Shown here piece by piece: positions 49,412 through 61,319 of a stretch of 64,000 nucleotides of DNA. The translations under genes were made by a program, and so were the position numbers. The notes under the pieces are model-generated. The model was not told the DNA's origin. It searched no databases and saw nothing but the letters and a program-made list of their open reading frames with translations. Location: the NCBI GenBank assembly GCA_965153355.1, contig OZ231127.1:37076001-37140000 (forward strand), read 5' to 3'. This DNA is from Flaccisagitta enflata. Lineage: Eukaryota; Chaetognatha; Sagittoidea; Aphragmophora. Every line of letters starts with the position of its first letter. Positions within the stretch are counted from its first letter, which is position 1.

Positions 49412-49597
49412 ACAAGGCCGTTTACACTCCCCCCCAGTCGCGGACGGGTGGGCAGGAGCGGAATAGCGGAAAAACGATCACATTTTGTTTTTGTTTGTTT
49501 ACCGACGGACGGACGGACGGACGTTTTTGTTTGTTTACCGACGGACGGACGGACGGACCGACACAGCAAGGTCTAGAGTCGCGAGTCCGCGACTAAG
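49412..49597 (+). mobile_element. Family A element (second of a head-to-tail pair)
   Basis: Begins ACAAGGCCGTTTACACTC directly after the AAAA of the previous copy. 5' AGTCGCGGAC matches the complement of 3' GTCCGCGACT (hairpin AGTCGCGAGTCCGCGACT). The interior has a duplicated TTTTTGTTTGTTTACCGACG block. Confidence 0.9.
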
Positions 49598-49813
49598 AAC
49601 TATAACGGCAATTTTCGAACAATATTATGAATGGATAAACGGGCCGATCGACCGATAGGCTGACACAGCAACATATAGAATCGTGACTGAAAAGGCGAGA
49701 AGACGGTCGATACAAAACTGAGTCTTGACAACAGAACTGCAGAAGGGCGACGATTGAAGACTGAAGACTGGAGAGGAAATTTGAAGAAGTGTCGCAGCAG
49801 TAATGCTTCAAAC

Positions 49814-49918
49814 CACCACCACCACCACCACCACCACCACCACCACCACCACCGCCACCGCCACCACCACCACCACCACCACCACCACCACCACCACCAC
49901 CACCACCACCACCACCAC
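49814..49918. repeat. (CAC)n microsatellite
   Basis: About 105 bp of CAC with three CGC interruptions. Confidence 0.98.
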
Positions 49919-51515
49919 ATTAACATTGACATAGTTCAGTTTCGCAATCCTTATGACGGCTAATTTTTCATGAAAAAGAGCTTGGGCTCACCATGGTTTT
50001 GAAGGGTTTTTGGACGCAAAATGATATCAAACCCTCAATGAATATGCTCAGGAGTTCCCAAACTATTGCCCAGGAGTAGTTCTGATGGTAAAACAGACTT
50101 TCAGCCATATGTATGGGCCAATGACATCATAAAATGGATGAGAAATATGCCTAATTAGTAAATTTTGCGTTACAACTTTCTTGATGACATGGGCTGTTAG
50201 ATTGTTTTTCTAGCATGGCATCCAGGCTTTTTCTTCTTATTTTTGTTTGGACCCACTGTTTACATACCCAATTGCTAGAGTAAGCGCTCTCATAGGCCAG
50301 TTTTGATGCATAACGACAGAATTTGACTATATCGATTATCATGATGGGTTACAAATTAGATTTATATTTCATGACATAAGCGATGACAATAGAACATTTT
50401 GATGCAATTTGATAGCCGAAAAGTCTTGGGTTGCATGGGATAAGTGGGGCAACACCTAATAGTATCATCTGGCTTGGAAAATTAATGTTAGTACACTTTT
50501 TGTGGTCAGAATTAAGTGATTTCTTCAAAAAATGAGGTTGATTGAGATTTTTAGAAAAAATGTTTTTTGTTGAGGAAATTACATTACGGCTACAAAATGA
50601 AAATATTTGCATTTTCAAAAACATAGCCCTCTCCGCAATTGATTTTGGAAGACGGCTACGTTTTTCATTCCTTCAATTTCTCATTTTCTATGCAAAGATA
50701 TAATTTCCTCCAACCCTAAGTCTAAAAGTTGAGAAATAATAATCATTGATTTTTACATTGATTTTTGCTATAATTCATTAAGAATTACATTTTCGCATTC
50801 AGATTTTCACAGATGACATAGTTAAAGTGCTACTAGCAAATAGTCTTGTTAATTTTGATCAAACAGAATTTTCATTTTTAACCTTCAGTGACCCATCAAA
50901 TTCCATCCTCACATGCAAGCCGTCTTATGTAAAAAGTTCATTTTAGCAAAATATTGCTTCTCTTGGCAGAGCTCTAGCTTCTAAACCGTTTTAGATACAG
51001 ACCTGGGGTTGGTCTGAAATGAAAGATTTTTTGAAAATCTTTAAAAATGACTTAATTGAAAATAGTTAAAATTATTTTTTTGATCTGTTTTATTCATAAA
51101 TAAAGGGGTGCGCCTTTTTTTTTTATTCGCGTGATAGACCTCGGAAATGGATGAGCAATATCGTCCTGTCAACGTCTCCGCAACGTCGGCAACGGCCGAC
51201 CTAGGAGATCTACTTCATCATATCATATCATATCATATCACCAGGTGCGCCCGTTTTTTAAATTTGGATTTTTTCACCGGAATATCGGAGTTATGACCAT
51301 GGACTTAGCGGGTGATAAAAAAAAAAATATTTTTTTTCATCACAAAAACTAATTTTATTTTTGAACTCCCTTTGATAAATGAAATAAAGACGAACAGACA
51401 CGATTCAAAAATCAACAGAAAATAATCTTTTTTTTTCTTCATTTTGATGATCTGTAAAATGCAGTTGCATCTTGCTATACCATTACACCTCGGTCAGAGA
51501 ATGAAATTGAACAAG
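49919..51515. repeat. AT-rich stretch; right part related to the inverted element at 53737
   Basis: 50930-51131 (AGAGCTCTAGCTTCTAAACC, GAAAGATTTTTTGAAAATC, GGTGCGCC + T10 + ATTCGCG) is an inverted relative of 53737-53945. A GCATATCATATCATATCA-type (CATAT)4 tract lies at 51217-51240. Nothing coding seen in 49919-50930. Confidence 0.6.
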
Positions 51516-51744
51516 TGACGCGGGGTCACAATATCGTTGTGGACGGGTGGGCAGGGGCGGCCAACCCCCATCCACACCCAACGCCCCACCCAACCCCCCC
51601 CTTCCAACACAAAGCCTCTTAAACACTTGTTTTCCCACTTTTTGACTCGTGCTCACGGACCAACGGCCCGATGGACCAACAGACTGACGGACCAGCGGAC
51701 TGACGGACAAAGCCTCTTATAGAGTTGCGTGTCCGCAACTAAAA
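51516..51744 (+). mobile_element. Family A element, GACGCGGGGTCACAATATCG subtype
   Basis: TGACGCGGGGTCACAATATC, GTTGTGGACGGGTGGGCAGG, a C-rich interior, a GGACCAACAGACTGACGGACC array, and AGTTGCGTGTCCGCAACTAAAAA. One 5' base (T for C) breaks otherwise complete pairing with GTCCGCAAC. Confidence 0.88.
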
Positions 51745-52500
51745 ATTGAAAGGAATGAAGAAAACGATAAAAGTAACCAGAAATAAAAACAAAACAAAAC
51801 AAACAAACAAAAACACAAACAATATTTTTAGAAGGAGCAGAACATGTTTAAAATCTGGAGTTTTTGGTAGTGAATGTGGATTTATCTCATAACTCAAACG
51901 TGATTCCAGGTCATACATTTCTGTATCTTGCTAAAATTTGGGGGTGATAATTGTTTAGAAGAATAAGTTTGCTTGATTGGTGCTTGATAAGGTGCCTAAT
52001 AAGGTGGTTATTCCGGGCCATAACGACGCTGTTAGGGGTAGGTGGGGGTGGTTATAGTAATAATTTATAAGTAGTAAAGTGGTGTTCTAGGGTTAAAGAA
52101 CAGTGATGATTACCAATTAGAAACTTAACGAACCAGCGGACGAACGGAAATAGCGTCTTTACAAATTTAAAGGGTCGCTTGCACGCTATTTAACACCACT
52201 GTCTGACGCCTGAGTTTTTCTTTAATATTTATCATTTCTGGGGAAATATATTTGCTGTTTTGAATGTGTTTTCCTTTTCCATTTTGCTCACGTTTTCAGC
52301 AAACTTTTTAACTTTTCATTTATTTATTCATTCTTTTTTTCCTTTTGTCTATAGACCCTTGCCTTGCAAATTTTCATTATTTCATTTTTTTACTTTATAC
52401 GCCCAACAGCGAAGAACATATTCTCCTCTCTCCTCGTGACAGTTTTTCTGTTGGCCTGTTAGTCTGTAACTGTCTTTATCTTTATCTTTTCGTCCGTCCG
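51745..52500. other. No gene recognised
   Basis: A-rich 51775-51830; a weak Family A-like GGACGAACGG + hairpin remnant at 52130-52185. Confidence 0.4.
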
Positions 52501-52930
<430 letters not shown>

Positions 52931-53199
52931 ATTGTCAGTTGCGGTCTATCTCGCCATTTTATTTGAAAACGATGCCTCTGTATAGATTTTCGTTGCTTTG
53001 GTTCTTATTCTTTTTCGTTCGGTTCATCGCCATCTTTTATTTATATATTCAGTACATCAGCATTGCTTTGTTTCCCCATTTTTCTGACGCCTCTCGGCTC
53101 TCGCACTTCCTGGACAAGGCGGGTGAATGACCCCTACTTCATTTATATCCAGAGAGACAGTCACATAAACTCACAATATCCCAGTTTAAGTTTTATAGG

Positions 53200-53344
53200 T
53201 TTTTAGTCGCGTGCACGCGACTCTACAACCCACTCTGTCCGTCTGTCCGTCTGTCTGTCTGTCGGTGACACTTAGCTTTGCTTAGCTTTTTCGCCGCTCC
53301 TGCCCACCCGCACGCGACTTCGGCTCGTGTATACGGCCTTGTTT
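53200..53344 (-). mobile_element. Family A element, compact
   Basis: TTTTTAGTCGCGTGCACGCGACT end, CCGTCTGTCCGTCTGTCTG array, CACCCGCACGCGACT (the complementary 5' segment), and GTATACGGCCTTGTTT. About 145 bp. Confidence 0.88.
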
Positions 53345-53736
53345 ATTCATTGATTCACTCTTCTATAAATCTTAATCTTAATCTTAATTTTAACTTCAAA
53401 ATGTTTAAGTTTTTATCTTTATTCAGTGGAGGCACCTTTTGGTGGCCACTAGGACGTCGGACACCCATTATGACCAATAGTTCTTTTTTCTTTTCAATTA
53501 GATGTAACCTAAAAGCTGAATTGACTATCCCTGTCAATGCCAGAAGTCAGCGCTAACTTTTATCCCCTAACCCAATAGCATATATGAAAAAAGATTTTGT
53601 TAAGAGTAAGACAAAAGTCTTGTTTTCTGTATAAAAATTACTTATCCAAAGGTTTTGATATTCATTAACCACTAAAATTAGGTCTTACCTAAAATTGGAT
53701 AGGTGAGTATATGAGTGGAAGCATATACTACCACTT

Positions 53737-54134
53737 GGATAAAAAAAAAGACGCACCTATCTATCAATTGATAAAGGAGATAAAAAAAAACAATTTTAGC
53801 TATTCTTAAGAAAGACATATTGAGAGATTTTCAAAAAATCTTTCATTCTAGACCAATCCCAGGTCTGTTTCTCAAACGGTTTGGGAGCTAGAGCTCTGCA
53901 AAGAGAAGCACTATTTTGCTAAAATGCATTTTTTTCATAGGGATTGCGAAACTGAAATAGGCAACGTTTTTATTCAAACTGATGCCATTTCTAAACGAAT
54001 AAAGATAGCAATACTAGATTAGCGCCAAATGAAAGTACTTTCAAAGGGCTTCAAAATAACTTAAAATTTTCTATAGTTTTTTGAAGATTTAATTGCTAAA
54101 TTAACCATCTAAAAGTGCGTCTTTTTTTTTATCC
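53737..54134. mobile_element. Inverted-repeat element, ~400 bp
   Basis: Ends GGATAAAAAAAAAGACGCAC and GTGCGTC-T9-ATCC are inverted; similarity reaches outward to TATAC.CCAC on both sides. The interior shares the AGAGCTCTGC/GAAAGATTTTTTGAAAATCT phrases with 50930-51131. No ORF. Confidence 0.72.
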
Positions 54135-54326
54135 GCGTGGTATACAGGAATAAGTACCTGTTGAATGTTTGTTTATCTTTAGATATTCAGTTGATTTTGA
54201 AAAAACATTTCTTCAAGTTTTTTGTAAGATACTTTTTGTTGCACATTTCATATACTTTTTTGAATTTGTGGTGGTCGAGCAACTGGTCGGTACCATTGTA
54301 GGAAGTTACAATTTACACGTCATCAA

Positions 54327-54391
54327 TGCCGACGGATCAACAGACTGACACACGGACCGACGAACGGACAGAGCCGAGCTCGCGACTAAAA
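54327..54391 (+). mobile_element. Family A element, 3' remnant
   Basis: GACGGATCAACAGACTGACAC array and GAGCTCGCGACTAAAA; the left hairpin arm is degenerate. Confidence 0.6.
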
Positions 54392-54394
54392 CGC

Positions 54395-54490
54395 CGATAT
54401 TCAATTTTTTGTTATGATATTAAATTATTTGCTGTGATTTTAAATTGTTTGCTGTGATATTCAATCATTTGCTGTGATATTCATTAGTCA
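54395..54490. repeat. ~28-bp AT-rich tandem repeat
   Basis: Four imperfect units of ATTTGCTGTGATATTCAAT. Confidence 0.8.
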
Positions 54491-54559
54491 ATAAATCCAC
54501 GTGGTTTGAAAAAAATGGGAGTGGAAGTCTTCAGATAAAAAGAGTACGCAAGTGGGAAG

Positions 54560-54607
<48 letters not shown>

Positions 54608-54796
54608 TTTTCTATTTTCCCGCTATTAATTTGTTGTCATCCGGGTTCAAATAAAAACCGTTGTAAGCTTTTATTTTCTTGTATGTATTATGTATGAGTC
54701 ATGTAAAATAATGAACTGGATAAAAGAAGGAAAAAAACATGATACAAAACGAATGAAATGGGTGGAATGGCTTGTAAATCTATCAGCCGAACTTTC

Positions 54797-54804
54797 TATC
54801 TGTA

Positions 54805-54868
<64 letters not shown>

Positions 54869-54878
54869 AATCTCTATT

Positions 54879-54913
<35 letters not shown>

Positions 54914-55066
54914 AGGCGTGTATAAAGTTGAGCATTCCCCCCCCCCGGCTGTCAATTGGAAAAGCGGAACAAATCTTGAGAAAGATAATTTTCCGCCATT
55001 TTGGTTTTGATGACGCCATTAAAACGCAAGAGCCATGCTGGCTCTATTTCTCAGGTTATCTATCTG

Positions 55067-55139
<73 letters not shown>

Positions 55140-55157
55140 CCTATCTATCTATCTATC

Positions 55158-55241
<84 letters not shown>

Positions 55242-55289
55242 CATATATCTATCTATCTATCTATCTATCTACCTATCTATCTATCTATC

Positions 55290-55341
<52 letters not shown>

Positions 55342-55395
55342 CATCTATCTAATCTGATCTAGTCTATTCATATATCTTTCCATCTATCTATCTAC

Positions 55396-55478
<83 letters not shown>

Positions 55479-55493
55479 CCTATCTAACTTCAT
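54797..55493. repeat. (TCTA)n microsatellite, two blocks
   Basis: 54797-54913 and 55055-55493, split by unique sequence with a C9 run (54940). Occasional CC and TT variants. Confidence 0.98.
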
Positions 55494-56000
55494 ATGAATT
55501 TTAAGAAGCGAACGTCGTTTCGTTTCCACTACTGAGAGTAAGTATAAACAACAGATAATTGTACCCGTATGTGTTTGTGTCTGAGTTTCACATCTAATCA
55601 TAAGGATGAAGTATATTCCATGAATGAATTACTGGATGGAACTTCAAGGATCGGGTTCGCCTCGTTTATCATGACAAAGTTCAAACTTTTTTCTAATCTC
55701 AAATCTGAGCGCCGAGATGTCATGAGCAACGAAGTGGCAAATCACTACTGACGAGGCAAATATCTGGGGACGGGCGAAGGGGCAGAAAGACGGATGAACG
55801 GAAGCCAAAGACGCGACAAACCAAAAAAAAAAATTGTTTAGCCATTGAATAATAACGTCTAGTCGCACGGCAGGAGAGACCATACACACATCTCTTTTCG
55901 ATTCTATAGCATGAGCATGGAGCAGAAAAAAAAAGCGAAGCAAGTCAGGAGAGGCCGAGATAGAGGTATAGAAAAAACCAACCATGAAATGAACTAGAAA
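55494..56000. other. No gene recognised
   Basis: Unique-looking sequence; open frames here (for example 55569-55751) show no domain. Confidence 0.4.
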
Positions 56001-56004
56001 AAAG

Positions 56005-56200
56005 GGGGAATCCCCTTAGTGAGACGATGTTTTTCCCTTAAGTGAGAAACTAAAAAATTCCCTCCAGTGAGACCAAAAAAAGAATCTCACTTGAGGGAAA
56101 AAAATGTAGTCTCACTGGAGGGAATTTCTTCTCACTAAAATTCCCTCTAGTGAGACAAAAAAGGAGGAAAGTGGAGGAAATTCCCCCCAGTGAGACGACG
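56005..56200. repeat. AATTCCCTCYAGTGAGA motif array in both orientations
   Basis: Seven or so copies of TTCCCTCCAGTGAGAC or TCTCACTGGAGGGAA alternating in orientation and separated by A-runs. The same motif occurs at 61965-62050. Confidence 0.82.
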
Positions 56201-56291
56201 CAAAGAAAATAGCAGATACTCATAACAGGAGTCTCCCTCTTTCCACTTACAAGATAGCGACAGTTGCGTGCTTATTTTTGCAACTACACAT

Positions 56292-56773
56292 TAGGGTGGT
56301 CCGGAATTGGGTCAAATTTCATACAGTTGAACTCCGCTCCAACGGACCCGCTTTTAATGGAATTCCGCCTACAACAGATGCTTTTTCTTGGTCCCTTCAA
56401 CTCAGTGCCCTTTATTTTCTATATTGGCTTTAACAGAATTCCGTCTATAACAGATAAAGTTTGTTAGTCCCCTGAATTCCGTTAGAGCGGGGTTTAACTG
56501 TATATTGATATACATGAGCCCTTTGCACAAATGTCCAATAAAAGAAGGATTTCTCACAATCTGGGGTGTGAAATCAAACAAGAAACATTGTCGGCAAAAC
56601 TATAGGGTTGCTATGGGGATTTTTTTATTGCCATAGGAAGCCTATAGTTTTGCTGCCATGGTTTAATCTTCAAATTCAGACCTCTACTTGTGGGAAAACC
56701 TTTTTTTGTGCATCTATGCAAAAAACTAGAGTATATCATTTTTGAAATTTGACCCTATTTCGTGACCACCCTA
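56292..56773. mobile_element. hAT-like element, 482 bp, containing a pogo-like MITE
   Basis: Ends TAGGGTGGTC and GACCACCCTA; arms continue through GGGTCAAATTTC / GAAATTTGACCC. Flanked by the 8-bp duplication CTACACAT (56284-56291, 56774-56781). Confidence 0.88.
56324..56500. mobile_element. pogo/Tigger-like MITE, 177 bp, TA target
   Basis: CAGTTGAACTCCGCTC and GAGCGGGGTTTAACTG ends, TA on both sides, internal AATTCCGYCTAYAACAGA repeats. Inserted just inside the left arm of the hAT-like element. Confidence 0.87.
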
Positions 56774-56781
56774 CTACACAT

Positions 56782-57054
56782 CTTCCCTCACCCATTCCTC
56801 CCATCCACCCTTCCTACCATTTCGACCTCCCTTACATCCATTCCTTACTTGGTTACAACCTTACTTTCTTCCTTCTCTTCTTTCTTTTGTTGCACCCTTT
56901 CCTCCCTTCTTCATTCCTTCTTTCCTTCTAGACCGATGACCTATGCTTTCACATTTGATTTGGGGGACGCATTTGTTAATTCCTTCTTGCCATTTCTCCC
57001 TTTATCTCTTCCTTCCTTCTTTCCTTTCAATCCTACCCTCCTCCTTTTTTCAGC
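56782..57054. repeat. Pyrimidine-rich CCTT/TTCC sequence
   Basis: Irregular CTTCCTTCC-type sequence with one degenerate Family B left-arm remnant (GACCTATGCTTTCACA, 56936). Confidence 0.65.
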
Positions 57055-57870
57055 ATCGACCTTAAAAGGCCTATGTACTGTAGCAAACAAAGGTGAATTT
57101 CCAGTTGTTTGTCCCTCCATCTAAAATCACCCCTGTCATGCTTGTAGTTAGCTATCTCTTGTCTGAAATTTGCCCTCTCAAGCCTCTACAGACGGGACCC
57201 TAATAAGAGCGGAGGAGGGACCCAAAGTGTTACATGCCCCCTACAGCTCATGTTCAATCCAAGTCTCACTTTGCAGTGGCGGTTGACACATTGGGTGAGA
57301 CATGAATGGGCCCTGGCGATTTTTCAATTTCACCAGAACCCCCAGAACCACTCCAAAAGCTCAGAAAATTGAATAATTTTTTTTCTCAAATTTTGATCAA
57401 AATTTGGCCCTTTGAGGGGGTTAAAGGTGGAAATTGAAAAATCGCCACGGTGGCGCCAATTGCATCCACCTAAGGTGTCAACTGCCACTGCAGGTGAAAA
57501 TTGATTGAGCTATGTGAAGAACATAAACATGTGGTCCTCCTCGGCTCTTATTAGTCCTTCTCAATCTGACTTTCTGGCTTCAATCTCGCCTTCAGATTAC
57601 CCTCTAAGGCCTCAAATCTGCCCTCATGCATCATATTGGCTCTCTTATGAGGCTTCAAATCAGCCTCTGGATACCGCATATTTGCCCTAAAAGAAATCAA
57701 ATCAGTCCTCCATAGTGCCCTCTCAGGAAGTCTGGTAATTCACTCCTGTGTCCTAAACGACATTGGTCCTTTGGGGCCGCTGCCCTGCTTTCACTCAATT
57801 TCTGCAGCTCATCACTTAAAACAGGGCATCTGATGCCGCTGAACATATTTGATCAATGGATGACTAGTTT
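57055..57870 (+). mobile_element. Family B element (d), degenerate, with nested insertions
   Basis: Left arm decayed (GGCCTATGTACTGTAG). Right arm GACATTGGTCCTTTGGGGCC + GCTGCCCTGC; tail to GGATGACTAGTTTCC. Interrupted by the inverted elements listed next. Confidence 0.65.
57187..57560. mobile_element. Two nested inverted-repeat elements
   Basis: Outer ends CCTAATAAGAGCGGAGGAGG and its inverse GTCCTCCTCGGCTCTTATTA. Inside, 57272-57492 has ends CAGTGGCGGTTGACAC / GTGTCAACTGCCACTG and arms with GGCGATTTTTCAATTTC. Neither has an ORF. Confidence 0.72.
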
Positions 57871-57915
57871 CCATTGCTCCCTTCCTTCTTCCAATTCCTC
57901 CCTTTCTTCTTTTTT

Positions 57916-58624
57916 GGGCAGCGGCCCCGAAGGGGACGAAGTCCTGTAGAACACAGGGGGACTTTCATTCGTCCGTCCGTTAGTTAGTGCGTCCGTCCCC
58001 CTCTCAGGCCCCTCAGGCCCCTCTCAGGCCTCAATCTGGCCTCTCAGGCCTCAAATCTCCTCTCCCAGGCTCAGATCTCACCTCAGGCCTCAAATCCAGC
58101 CTCTCAGACTCATCTCGCCTCTGGCCTCAGTCTGCCTCTCAGCCTCAAATCCTCTCAGGCCTCAAATTTTGCCTCTCAGGCCTTAGATCTGCCCTCTCAA
58201 GCCTAAAATTAGGCCTCTCAGACCTCAAATCCAAATTCTCTGGCCTCAAACCTGGCCTCTCAAATGAGGCCTCTAAGGCTTCAAATCAGCAATCTAAGCC
58301 TCAATTTATTGCTCTTAGGTCCTCTAAATTCAAGCTTTGATCCAGCTCTCCCAAGCCTCAAGTCAGCCCTCTCAAGCTTCTAATTGGCATTCTTAGGCCT
58401 TATATCAACCTTCTTAGACCTCAGTTGAGGCTCTTGAAAGCCTTTGGTCAGCCCTCTATAGCATCTCATCCCCTTTCTCAGGCAGGACGAACGAAAGTCC
58501 CCCTGTGTTCTACAGGACTTCGTCCCCTTCGGGGCCGCTGCCCTGCTTCCTCCTCCCTCCAATTCACAATCACTCAAAGCAGGGCAACGGGTATCGCTGA
58601 CCACATATTGCCCTTGGGCGACCT
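57916..58624 (+). mobile_element. Family B element (e), subtype II variant
   Basis: Both arms carry the same private change: GGGGACGAAGTCCTGTAGAA on the left, TTCTACAGGACTTCGTCCCC on the right. The interior is CCTCTCAGGCCTCAAATC units. Confidence 0.85.
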
Positions 58625-58874
58625 GTTCTTTCCTTCAATTCCTACCTTCCTTCCCTCCTCCCATTCCTCCCTTCCTATCTTACTTCCATTCCCCCCTCCA
58701 TTCCTATTATTCATTCCTTCCTTCGTTCCTTCCCTTCTTTCACTCTATCCTTTCCATTCCTCCCTTCTTTCCATTCTTTCCTTCCTTTCTTTCTCTCTTC
58801 TTTCCTTCAATTCCCACCTTCCTTCCTTCCTTGCATTCCTTCCTTCTTGCCATCCTTCCATTCCTCCCTTTTTT
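58625..58874. repeat. (CCTT)n-like pyrimidine tract
   Basis: Irregular TTCCTTCC/ATTCC repeats. Confidence 0.85.
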
Positions 58875-59398
58875 GGCAGCGGCCCCAAAGGGCCGATGTC
58901 CTGTAGAACACAGGGGGGAATTTCCGTCCGTCCTTCCGTCCCCCCCCCCCTTGGCCTCAAATCCGCTCTCCCAGCCCTCAAATTTGCCCTCCCAGCCCTC
59001 TATTCAGCCCTCCAGGCCTCAAATCAGCTTTCCAGGCTTCAAATCAGCCCCCCCACCTCAAATCTGTCCTCCAGACCTCAAATCTGCCTTCCAGACCTTC
59101 AATTAGCCCTCCAAGCATAAAATCAGCCCTCCATGGCTTAAATTTGCCCTCCAAAACTCAAATCGGCTCTCCAAGCCTTGATTCTGCCCTCCAGCCTTCA
59201 AATATGCCTTCAGCGGTCTAAATCAGTCATCTAAGGCCTGAAATATGCCCCATCAGGACGTATGGAAATTCCCCTGTGTTCTACAGGACATCGGCCCTTT
59301 GGGGCCGCTGCCCTGCTCTCACTCCACTTTTTCACTGGATCACTCCCAGCAGGGCATCGGGTACCGCTGACCATGTGCGATCCTTGGATGACTAGTTT
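58875..59398 (+). mobile_element. Family B element (f), subtype II
   Basis: GGCAGCGGCCCCAAAGGGCC start; arms GATGTCCTGTAGAACACAGG and CCTGTGTTCTACAGGACATC; tail to GGATGACTAGTTTCC. Confidence 0.86.
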
Positions 59399-59689
59399 CC
59401 TTCCATTCCTCCCTTTCTTCCTTACTTCATTCCTTCCTTTTTTTTCTTTTCCTTAAAACAGATTGAATATTCCAAAATTTGATAGTATTTGAGACAGATG
59501 GACAGACAAATAGAGGAAAATGATTGACCAATCAACCAACATAGTGTAAAGTCGCGTGCATTCGAGTGAAAATAAAGAGAATCATCCTTGTATAAGAATT
59601 TAAAGAAAACCCCATCAAGAGCGCTGTAGTATCATTTGAGAAAAAAACATCAGATAGTTACTCTGGTTGTTTTCTTCTGTCTATCTCTC

Positions 59690-59845
<156 letters not shown>

Positions 59846-59867
59846 TTTTTAACTCTCTTCCCTTTTT

Positions 59868-60706
59868 GGGCAGCGGCCCCGAAGGGGCCGATGACCTATG
59901 CTTTCACACAGGAGAAATTTCTCCTTCTCCTTCTCCTTCTCCGTACCCCCCCCCCCCGCCTCAAGGCTCAAATCCCGGCTTCCAGGCACAAATCCTAGCC
60001 TCGAGGCTCAAATCCTAGCCTCGAGGCTCAAATCCCAGCCTCGAGGCTCAAATCCCTGCCTCGAGGCTCAAATCCCAGCCTAGAGGATCAAATCCTAGCC
60101 TCAAGGCTCAAATCCCTGCCTCAGCTCAAATCCCTGCCTCAAAGCTCAAATCCCTGCCTCAAAGCTCAAATCCAAGCCTCAAAGCTCAAATCCCAGCCTC
60201 AAAGCTCAAATCCCGGCCTCAAAGCTCAAATCCCGGCCTCAAAGCTCAAATCCCGGCCTCAAAGCTCAAATCCCAGCCTCAAAGCTCAAATCCCAGCCTC
60301 AAAACTCAAATCCCAGCCTTGAAGCTCAAATTGAAGCCTTGAAGCTCAAATCCCAGCCTTGAAGCTCTAATCCCAGCCTGAAGGCTCAAATCCAAGCCTC
60401 CAGGCTCCAATCCTAGTCTCAAGGCTCAAATCCTAGTCTTGAGGCCCAAATCCTAGTCTCGTGGCTCAAATCCCAGCCTCAAAGCTCAAATCCCAGCCAT
60501 GAAGCTCAAATCTCTGCCTGGAAGCTCAAATCCCAGCCTTGAGGTTTAAAACCAAGCCTCCTGGCTCAAATCACAGCCTTGGGACTCAAATAAAACCAGC
60601 ATAGGTCATTGGCCCCTTCGGGGCCGCTGCCCCACTAACCACCTCACACCCACATACACTCACATAGGGGCAACGGGTACCGCTGACCATCTAACGCTTT
60701 TGCGAC
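59868..60706 (+). mobile_element. Family B element (g), largest minisatellite
   Basis: Arms GGCCCCGAAGGGGCC-GATGACC and GGTCAT-TGGCCCCTTCGGGGCC. About 31 units of ~20 bp (GCCTCAAAGCTCAAATCCC), with runs of identical neighbours, suggesting recent slippage. Confidence 0.9.
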
Positions 60707-60724
60707 TATTTCTCTTTCCTTTTT

Positions 60725-61302
60725 GGGCAGCGGCCCCGAAGGGGCCGATGACCTATGCTTTCACATATGCAGAAATTTCTCCTTCTCCTCCTCCTCCATC
60801 TTCTTCGTCCCCCCCCCCTTGGAGACCATATTCCAGCATCGAGGCCCAACTCCTAGCCTCGAGGCCCAAATCCCAGCCTCTAGGCTCAGATCCCAGCCTC
60901 AAGGCTCAAATCCCAGGTTTGAGGCTCAAATCCCAGGCTCAAGGCTCAAATCCCAGCCTCGAGGCTCAAATCCCAGGCTCTAGGCTCTAGGCTCAAATCC
61001 CAGCCTTGAGGCTCAAATCCCAGGCTCTAGGCTCAAATCCCAGCCTTGAGGCTCAAATCCCAGCCTTGAGGCTCAAATCCCAGCCTCGAGGCTTAAATCC
61101 CAGCATTGACGCTCAAATCCCAGCCATGAAGCTCAAATCCCAGCCTCCAGGCTCAAATCCAAGCCTCCAGGCTCAAATCCCAGCCTCCAGGCTCAAATAA
61201 AATCAGCATAGGTCATCGGCCCCTTCGGGGCCGCTGCCCCACTAACCACCTCATACCCACATACACTCATATAGGGGCAACGGGTACCGCTGACCATCTA
61301 AC
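60725..61302 (+). mobile_element. Family B element (h), next to (g)
   Basis: Same orientation, starting 18 bp after (g) ends; interior of GCCTTGAGGCTCAAATCCC and GGCTCTAGGCTCAAATCCC units; right arm GATTTTATTT-free AGCATAGGTCATCGGCCCC. Confidence 0.9.
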
Positions 61303-61319
61303 CTTTTTCTCTCCTTTTT

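Noticed and set aside
54797-55493. Long IYLS-repeat proteins in several frames
   Set aside because: Translations of (TCTA)n.
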